Assembly: GCA_023053575.1 (NCBI GenBank)
Contig: JAKZAP010000007.1
Location: 11,173,008-11,237,007 of the forward strand
Length of the DNA stretch: 64,000 nucleotides
Direction of reading: 5' to 3'
DNA from: Branchinecta lynchi
Taxonomy: Eukaryota > Arthropoda > Branchiopoda > Anostraca > Branchinectidae
Under the pieces are notes generated by a model. That model ran no database searches, was not told where the DNA came from, and saw only the letters and a list, made by a program, of their open reading frames with translations. A program made the position numbers and the translations under genes. Every line of letters starts with the position of its first letter. Positions within the stretch are counted from its first letter, which is position 1. This document shows, one piece after another, positions 57,251-64,000 of this stretch.

Positions 57251-58879
57251 AAAGGCGGGCTAGGACCTGACGGTTATTTTTGGATTTGAACGGTACCAGT
57301 AGCCCATTCTTTCTGAAAGATTTTCATTGATCCGTTGTTGTGTAAACTTCATATCTCTTCCAATAGGAAGGCCTAATTACGCATAGAGGTGGAGGGCTTC
57401 ACATTACAAATTGAATTTGTCGACGTCGTGACCTCTGTACGCGCAATGGTATACCAAAACTTCAGTTTCTTGCGGATTGAAAGAATACCAGTAATACATT
57501 TTTCCTCAACCGTAGAAGCCGCTTCACATTAAAAACGTAATCAGCATAATTTTGTAGTGACAGACCCAGCTCACGAAATACACAGCTAATCTTAACATGT
57601 ATTTGTGATTGCATTCTGACGGATGAGGCTTCTTAAACGAGTTCTTAAAACATCCGAAAAAGCATTAAATGGGGACGTTAAACTTCTACACTGAGTTTCT
57701 TTTACATATTTTTAAGTACAGCAACAACTGGTTAATCTAGTCCAGTCGTATTAAACTAGCAGAATATAATAAATAAGAGTGTATACTTTTTAAAGCTCGT
57801 CGCTCGGTCCGGCAAGGTACAGCGTACCTTCTGCTTCAACACAATCTGTTATAACATTAGTTATGATACTATAAACCTGTTCCCTACTCATTTCATGCTT
57901 GAATCTTCAAAGCGACACAATATTCAGGCATGGAAATACCTTCCTGCAGAGCTACTAATTTCGAGCAAGGAAGAGAATAAAAACAAAAGAAGACAGTCGC
58001 AATATTCGTGAAGGTGAAATGTTCACAAAATCATTTCGAGTAAGGAAGAAAATAAACAAAAGAAGTCGGTCGTAATATTCGTGAAGGTGAAATGTTCACA
58101 AAATCATTTCGAGTAAGGAAGAAAATAAAAACAAAAGATGTGGGTCGTAATATTCGTGAATGTGAAATGTTCACATGATGATAGCTCGCAAATACGACAC
58201 TGTGAAAATCCTTGAGTCGCGTCATTGTACAAATGACACCTTCCCGACCTGCATTTTCGCGCCGAATCTTTTCTATCACGCATTGACATGAAAAGGTCAG
58301 AGCTGTTTGATATAAGGTGGCGAAAAGAAAAGCATTTTGTCTTTTGTATGTGCAATTTTTTTTACAATTTTTCCGTTGTTTATGTTCTACAGGCTGCTTT
58401 AACCAGAGCTGTTACATATTGGGTCGTCTTTAAAGTTTAACCGAAAATGGCTAGGATACGACAGTCTAGTTACCCATCACTTGTTCGCTTAAATAATCTT
58501 GAAAACCCGATGAAAAAGCGTTAGTTTGTTTTTCTGATATTTCCAAATAATCGATTATCCCATTGTGCTTGCCGCTCTTCCCGTTTTTGTGATATCTCTA
58601 TGGTGCCTGGAACGTTTGGCAACAATACCATCAGCAAACGAGTAAATAAATTGTGTATCAAATAAACAAATAAGTGTCTGCAGTCTGCAGTGCCAAAAAC
58701 TAGTGCTAGCTAGTGATAGTGATAGTTTAGTGATTTTCGCGGGCGAATTGTGGACGGATTCACCATGGGAAAGCGTCCACATTCCCAACGTCCCTACTGA
58801 AGACTACTGTGGACAGAATGAAAATCCCCAATAGGTGTTGTAATAATTCAATGTATTTGAATCTAAGATGTAAAAATAA
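57251..58879. other. no gene seen; 76-bp tandem repeat at 57958-58180
   Basis: Three units of TTCGAG(T/C)AAGGAAGA then AATATTCGTGAAGGTGAAAT and GTTCACAAAATCA start at about 57960, 58036 and 58109. The - strand frames at 58031-58355 are readings of this repeat. Confidence 0.6.
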
Positions 58880-59115
58880 GTTGCCTGTTCAGTTAAACTT
58901 TAAAGGCTCTTTGGTTATCCTGCTTTTCATATTATCCCTAGCTCTTTTCTGGAATTATCTGAAATCCCCGCATTCCGCCACTATTTTCGTTTTGTACCTA
59001 CGATTTTTTAGCGCTTTTTCAGACGAGCCGTGTTTTGTAAGTACCGCTACGCAAACTTGCAGCAAGCGTCAAGGTCCGCCGACAACTCTTTCCCACATAA
59101 GAACAAGAGAGAAGG
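58880..59115 (-). repeat. repeat family E, copy 4
   Basis: CTGCTTTTCATATTATCCCT, GAAATCCCCGCATTC, TTTTAGCGCTTTTT and CCGACAACTCTTTC match copies 1-3 in reverse. Confidence 0.6.
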
Positions 59116-59259
59116 AAATCGTTAGTTTTATATGGGAAGTAATAGTATTATCGTAAAACGGTTTTTCTGAGCCATTCCATCCTGAAAGATCGTTTCTAGT
59201 AATAATTTTGACTGAAACTGAACGGCGTCAGCACGAAGAATCTACGCCTGAACAAAAAA

Positions 59260-61610
59260 AAAAGAAAGAATAATTGCGTTATTGCAGATACCACGGTATC
59301 TGTTACCACGGTAATTGGATCTGCAATTGATCGTTTTTGCAGTTATCGTGGTATCTGATAATAAGGTTGCTCTGCAAAAACGACAGTTGCTGAATTTGCG
59401 CTTTTCGAAGTCACCCAAAAAAACAAGAGCTACGAGCTCATATGGCACTTGTTACGAGTAGGCTGTACAAGAAAGTAGATGAGAACGTCACAAAATACAC
59501 CCGCCCTCCAAAAATGCGGTTCGGAGTTTCACTCACTTCTGAATAGTTCCGGCATCGTCTCGGATTATCTGTAGCAAATGCACATGACTGTTCAAACTCC
59601 CAAGTTTCAGCCCTATAAATCCACTCGTTTGATCCCTAGACCTGCTACAAGATTTCTGGTACTCCACCCATCTCCCCCTACCGTGGCCGAATCTGGTTCG
59701 GACTTTTTGTGCATGTCAAAAGTCCCCCCCCCCCCTAATTCCCCCAACCGTGGTCGCATACAGTCCGAACGCATGTTTTACATATTGACGCCATCGATTC
59801 TTATCATCCATTAAGTTTCACTCGAGTCAGACCACTTATTCGCCATTTACAGAAGTCAATTTCCATATTTCTCTTCCCTCGCTCCCCCAAAAATACTCGG
59901 ATCTAGGAACGGAAGTTTACGGGGGTATGTTGTGTCAGGTTCTTAAGTCAATTAAGTCGGGTCGCTAATATGCCTGCAAAGTTTCGTTGTCTTAGTAAAT
60001 CCGGAACTATTCTAACCAGCGACTACCGGATTTCAAGGAAATCCCCTCCAACTCCCCCAGAGAGCTCCAAAATCATCTGGCTCCGTCAGTTTCGTATCTA
60101 GGCCTACTACTTGTTATTTCCATTAAGTTCCGTCCCAATCCCTCTGCCTTAAGCGTTTCTTGAGTTTTCCGCCCCCCCCCCCCAATCCCCCACAGGTATC
60201 GGACCCGACCCGGACTTGACACTGAACATCCGAGGCGATAGCTCTTTCGACTAGACAAGTTTCATTCAAATCCGATCACCCCTTCAAAAGTTATGCACGC
60301 CACTAGATTCCGGACTCGCCATCCATCCACTCCCTACACGGTGGTCGGATCGGGGAAACGGCTGTTCTCAAGTCAATCTGTTCGGATCCCTGACATTCCT
60401 GACAAGTTTCATCGCCCTAGCACATCAGGAAGTATTCCGAACTCCCGGGATCGCTAGAAAACCGGACACCCCAAACTCCCCCACACTGCCCGGATCCGGT
60501 CCGGTTATGTCAATGACATGTCTAGGACTCGTGCTTGTTCTTCCCACCAAGTTTCATCCCGATCCATCCATTCTAAGCGTTTCTCAAGAATTCCGGTACC
60601 CAACCAGCTCCCCCCAATGTCATAGGATCCGGTCCAGATTTAAAGTGGGACGCATGAGACAATCGGTCATCCTAAATATCAACTTTCATCAAGATCCGAT
60701 CATTCGTTCGCAAGTTAAAAATACCTGAAATTTTGGCTTCCCCTCCCCCCCCCCCCAGATGGTCGGATGGCGGAAGTGACTATTTCCTATTTAATCTGGT
60801 CGGGTCCCTGATGAGCCTGCCAATTTTCATCGTCTCAGCACATCAGGAAGCACCGAACTCGCGGGATCACTAAATATTTGGACTCCCCCAAAGTGCGCGG
60901 ATCCGTTCCGGCTATATCAGCCACGTATCTATGACTTGTGTTTGTTCTTTCCACCAAGTTTCATCCGGCTCTTTCCACTCTAGGTTTTTCCAAGATTTTC
61001 CGGTTTCCTCCTCCAACGCACCCCAATGTCACCGGATCCGGTCTGGATTTAAAATGGAGTGTCCGAGACACGAGGTCCTATATGAAGTTTCATTAAGATC
61101 CGATCACCCGTTCGTAAGCTAAAAATATATCATTTTTCCTAATTTTTCCGGATTCCCCCACCCTCCACTCCCCTCCAGATGGGTGGATCAGGGAAGTGAC
61201 TACTTCTAATTTTATCTGATCCAGTCCCTGATACGCCTGCCAAGTTTCATCGTCCTAGCTTATCTGGAAGTGCCCGAACTAGCAAAACCGGGACCGACTG
61301 ACGGACAGAAATTACGATCGCTATATGGCACTTGGCCGAAGAGCAAGTGCCATAAAAACTGATATCCAGTCACAGCACTAAGTGCCTCATTTCTTTTCCA
61401 CCAATTTGACAAAATCGTAGGCTCTATTGTTGTTGATGATAAAAGTCAGATGACTTTTTCAGATATAACGATCAGTTACCACGGTCGGACCGTGGTATCT
61501 GAATATCAGATACCACGATAACTACCAAAATGTCTTTCGACCGTGGTATCAGCTACGACGACAACTGCGAAAACGACTTTCGACCGTGGTATCTGCAAAA
61601 ACGCAACTAA
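59260..61610. repeat. ACCACGGTATCTG repeat K, split by HINE-A
   Basis: Both flanks of HINE-A copy 13 (59260-59400 and 61455-61600) carry inverted and direct copies of ACCACGGTATCTG / CCGTGGTATCTG and CAGTTATCGTGGTATCTG-like strings. This suggests one palindrome-rich element interrupted by HINE-A. Confidence 0.6.
59422..61353 (-). mobile_element. HINE-A copy 13, full length
   Basis: AACAAGAGCTACGAGCTCAT to CGCTATATGGCACTTGGCCG then AAGAGCAAGTGCCAT. The closest relative by eye is copy 8 (30866-32876): both share CCAGTTCGGACACCC-type junctions, CAGGTATCGGACCCGACCCG and CAAGTCAATCTGTTCGGATC. That points to the same subfamily. Confidence 0.9.
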
Positions 61611-61971
61611 CGAGTGAGCGACAAGCTTCTAACTTACTGTGTCCGGTAATAACATAATATATAAGTAAAAAATATGCCAACCTATCACGCGTGTCTTACC
61701 TTAATATGCCTTAAACCTCACTTGCTAACAGAACGCCGTGGTGTCTGTTGATCTGGCCCGACAAAAATTATATGCGTAGGGTGAAATAATCAACGACTTT
61801 CTCTGTTCCGCCGTTCACACACGGCCTAATCAAAAGGGCTAAAGGTGAGATGTATATACAAATCATAGAACAACTAACAGACGATGGTGGCTTTTTTGGG
61901 GCCACACATCAATACTGCATTTACCGTATACACACGCCATAAATAATGTCAAAATAATAAATATTCCTTGT
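61611..61971. other. no feature seen
   Basis: AT-rich spacer between repeat K and the Penelope fragment. Confidence 0.4.
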
Positions 61972-62150
61972 GCCCAAGCCGACTTTGAAACAGATGTTCA
62001 AATAATGCATAAAACAGATATGTCAGCTACGATGCTTTCGCAGCGATATTTCGGCCCTTCTTGCCAAGGGTCCTCTTCAGGCTGTCAATCTTCAGGGTCT
62101 ATCTTCGGGGAAGGAAACAAACCTGCAAGTTTCCGTTTTATGCATTTTTG
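61972..62150 (-). mobile_element. Penelope-like terminal repeat fragment
   Basis: GCCCAAGCCGACTTTGAAAC, ATGTCAGCTACGATGC, ATTTCGGCCCTTCTTGCCAA, CCTCTTCAGGC. On - it has CTGAAGAG + GACCCTTGGCAAGAAGGGCC + GAAA, the best stem II of the hammerhead-like cores here. It lies downstream of the PARS2 stop. Confidence 0.75.
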
Positions 62151-62380
62151 AATATATGTCAAAATAATGTTAACGCGTAACGTTGTAGTGTTAAAAAAAG
62201 GGTTAGGACTGTGACAGGGCCTCGCTCTGCTTAGCTACCTTTTTTTAGTCATTTGCTCGCAAATACCTGTAAAGCATTTATTTAGGAAAACTCAACGATC
62301 AACGAATCACTCAGATCCGCTGTAAACCGTGTTACGAGGACAAATCTAATTATTACTTCAAAAACATGGACAGCAAATGA

Positions 62381-62659
62381 CTAAGCGACTAGGTGAGTCA
62401 CCAGTTGTTCAAAAGTCAGAAGTTCAGATGTTTCTGTAACCACATTTACTAGCTCGAATTTTGGCGTTGTTTCCACAGCACTTTTGCCAACTATGATAAT
62501 AAACGGATAGCCTGTTCTCTTCGCCTCAATCAAGCGCTTGCCAATGGTCATTTGGGTCCTGTCGTCAATCAGCACGTCACCGTCAAATTTAGGAGATTCG
62601 GAAAGACGATTGCAGATATCATCAGCAAGATCGGTGGCACTTTCCTCTTTACTTCCAGT
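62381..62659 (-). CDS. PARS2: mitochondrial prolyl-tRNA synthetase, terminal exon (anticodon-binding domain)
   Basis: Encodes the C-terminal end of a class II prolyl-tRNA synthetase, which charges mitochondrial tRNA-Pro. The exon opens after the acceptor TTCCTTCTAG (62660-62669) in phase 0: TGSKEESATDLADDICNRL. It continues DVLIDDRTQMTIGKRLIEAK, RTGYPFIIIVGK and KFELVNV, then a stop at 62381-62383. The DDR-x2-x-IG-x-R and GYPF-x-II-x-GK blocks are the hallmark of the HGTP anticodon-binding domain. GSKE before the domain and the immediate C-terminus after it fit the bacterial-like mitochondrial form rather than the cytosolic EPRS. No stops or frameshifts. Catalytic motifs 1-3 must lie upstream, to the right of 62660 or beyond the window. 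A 36-bp open segment with GT-AG borders (62836-62871, -) is a speculative preceding exon. Confidence 0.88.
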   Translation of the reverse strand, partial: TGSKEESATDLADDICNRLSESPKFDGDVLIDDRTQMTIGKRLIEAKRTGYPFIIIVGKSAVETTPKFELVNVVTETSELLTFEQLVTHLVA

Positions 62660-63169
62660 CTAGAAGGAATAAATAAGAATGGAATAAATAATCTACTAAG
62701 GGTACGAGCAAACACCAGAGCTTTTATGATGGCGTAGGCTAAACCAATGTTTCGCAGAAGAAGAGTCTTCAGTCCCGGATCTTACATTCCAGATAGAACT
62801 TGCTTCGATGTAATCAGTTAACTGGACAAGAACATACCTTTGCGGACGAAACCCCATCCAGAAGCAAAGGTGACTGATATGACTATTACCCTCCCCCCCC
62901 CAACCCTTAACGGCAAAACCATGAAATATAACTGAATAACTTTAGTAAATTTTCTGGAACAGTAACAGTAATCCTATGACCCACGGTCAGTTATATACTA
63001 AGTTTCTGAGTAATGATTATCGTAATGCAACTTATATTACGACAATCTTTACACAGAAAGTTAGCGGTGGATACTCTACCTCCAGAGAGGTTGATATTAA
63101 GTCGTATCCACCAGCCACCTTTAACATTCTGTGAGAGGATCAGTACACTATAACTACCTGTGGGACTTA
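62660..63169 (-). other. PARS2 intron sequence
   Basis: Begins with the acceptor CTTCTAG on -. A C9 run sits near 62893. CAAAG|GTATGT at 62836 on - is a good donor preceded by an acceptor-like ATATCAG, enclosing 36 bp in phase with the next exon. I do not recognise the peptide (SPLLLDGVSSAK), so I list it only here. Confidence 0.4.
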
Positions 63170-63240
63170 GGACTACAAGATACGATAAGATTTATTCCGT
63201 GAAAGCCCAGAGGGCCATGGCCCCCCAAAGGTCTTGAGAA
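63170..63240 (-). mobile_element. LINE 3'-end fragment
   Basis: GATAAGATTTATTCCGTGAA then AGAGGGCCATGG resembles 45330-45365 (GATAAGATTTGTTTCCGTAA, AAGGGCCACGG), the 3' end of the LINE there. Confidence 0.5.
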
Positions 63241-63745
63241 AGCACTTTCGTCGGGCAAACACAGAAGACATAAAATTTCATATGCTTTTGTCAGGCGTCG
63301 GTCGACTCGTTGGCACATCGGGTTCTTTTTGAGAAATGAAATCCTGCAAACATTTGTCTGGGAAAATACTGAAGAAATCGAATTCTGCATGCTTTGGCCG
63401 TGCCTCGGTATTCTCGTCGGCACATCGGGTTATTTTTATACATAAGGAATCCAGAAGAAATGAATTTTGTATGCTTTTGTCGGGCGTCGGTCGACTCGTC
63501 GTCACATAGGGTTCGACCTATACGAAAAATCAAATTCTGTAAATTTTTATCGGGCGCAAGTCTCGTCGGTACATCGGCTTCTATTTACACGAAAAAAATA
63601 AAGTTCTTTACAGTCTTGTCGGTCAAAACACAGAAGAAATTGAATTCTGAATGCTTGTGTCGGGTGTCGGTATTCTTGTCGGCACATCGGGTCTTTTTAT
63701 ACGTAAGAAATCATATTCCACAAACATTTGTCGGGCGCAATTGTT
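63241..63745. repeat. tandem array of GTCGGCACATCGGG-type units
   Basis: CACATCGGGT or variants at about 63315, 63421, 63504, 63572 and 63683, alternating with TTTTGTCGGGCGTCGGT and GAAGAAAT.GAATTCTG blocks. Spacing is irregular (68-111 bp). The overlapping frames on both strands (63154-63533 - and 63394-63909 +) are repeat readings. Confidence 0.8.
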
Positions 63746-64000
63746 TCCGGAAAAAAATACAAATTAAAAAAATTTCGCAGGCGTTGCTTGGTTCAACTTG
63801 TTCTGGGCACAGTCGTTGGAAGCTTAGCTTTTTAGCGAAAGTTGAAACGAAAAGCCGAATATGTGAATTTAAATATTTGAATTCACGTCAAAGGTACAAT
63901 CTCAACTGATGCATTACAGTTAGTTTTACACAAAATTTCGCCTGCGGTGCATTTTGTAGTATTCTCTATTTGGAAGAACGCTGTATCATTTAATTTTCGT
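63746..64000. other. no feature seen
   Basis: Window edge, presumably inside PARS2 intronic sequence. Confidence 0.3.

Noticed and set aside
6508..61122. Many similar proline- and cysteine-rich frames (with strings such as SLICLPSFIVLAYVEVPE or PAKFHRPS) that look like a protein family
   Set aside because: They are readings of HINE-A units on the C-rich strand. Frames shift between copies, start codons are unrelated, and similarity follows the DNA repeat.
62836..62871. 36-bp microexon of PARS2 with GT-AG borders
   Set aside because: The phase fits, but the peptide does not resemble the region expected before GSKE; kept only as a note in the intron entry.

Overview
This window is repeat-dense nuclear DNA from an animal, most likely an invertebrate. 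I cannot place it more precisely. The evidence is spliced GT-AG exons of two animal housekeeping genes at opposite edges, surrounded by metazoan-type mobile DNA: a Penelope-like element, non-LTR remnants, hAT and Harbinger-like MITEs, tRNA-derived SINE heads and Helitron-like non-autonomous elements. There is no operon structure. Almost all long open frames are chance readings through repeats.

Genes. At the left edge (+ strand) are two internal exons of the ER metallopeptidase ERMP1 (1228-1552 and 3018-3196). They join in frame across an intron holding two inverted copies of a MITE. The following intron contains a decayed LINE with a MITE inside it. At the right edge (- strand) is the terminal exon of mitochondrial prolyl-tRNA synthetase (PARS2, 62381-62659). 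Two weak candidate exons (43917-44026 and 28282-28411, both -) are not recognised.

Mobile DNA. Two sequence-unrelated non-coding families dominate, called here HINE-A and HINE-B. They share one architecture: insertion at a T-run; a 5' palindrome (ATGGCACTTG hairpin in A, GGGATCCC in B); a GTCY microsatellite just inside the 5' end; an interior built from about 140-bp tandem units; the 5' palindrome motif repeated near the 3' end; and a 3' stem-loop ending CTTGTT. This matches the published description of Helentron-associated non-autonomous elements (DINE-1, mini-me, pearl). HINE-A lies on + at 6436-7813, 7865-9850, 10515-15670, 11706-13585, 17240-17759 and 23984-24520, and on - at 22541-23934, 30866-32876, 34665-35920, 41689-43647, 44945-46205, 55016-57250 and 59422-61353. 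HINE-B lies at 10925-13940, 19714-22266, 21007-22071, 25486-26938 and 36701-37844.

Nesting. Several stacks can be read exactly. A within B within A occupies 10515-15670. HINE-A within a Penelope-like element within a hAT element occupies 30443-33832, with intact 8-bp and 6-bp target duplications. B lies within B at 19714-22266, and B plus a Harbinger-like palindrome lie within repeat E at 25290-27515. Because the flanks of each insertion belong to known repeats, the empty sites can be reconstructed. They show that HINE-A enters precisely at a TT step with no longer duplication.

The remaining sequence is intronic or intergenic, with smaller MITEs, minisatellites and dispersed repeats listed individually.
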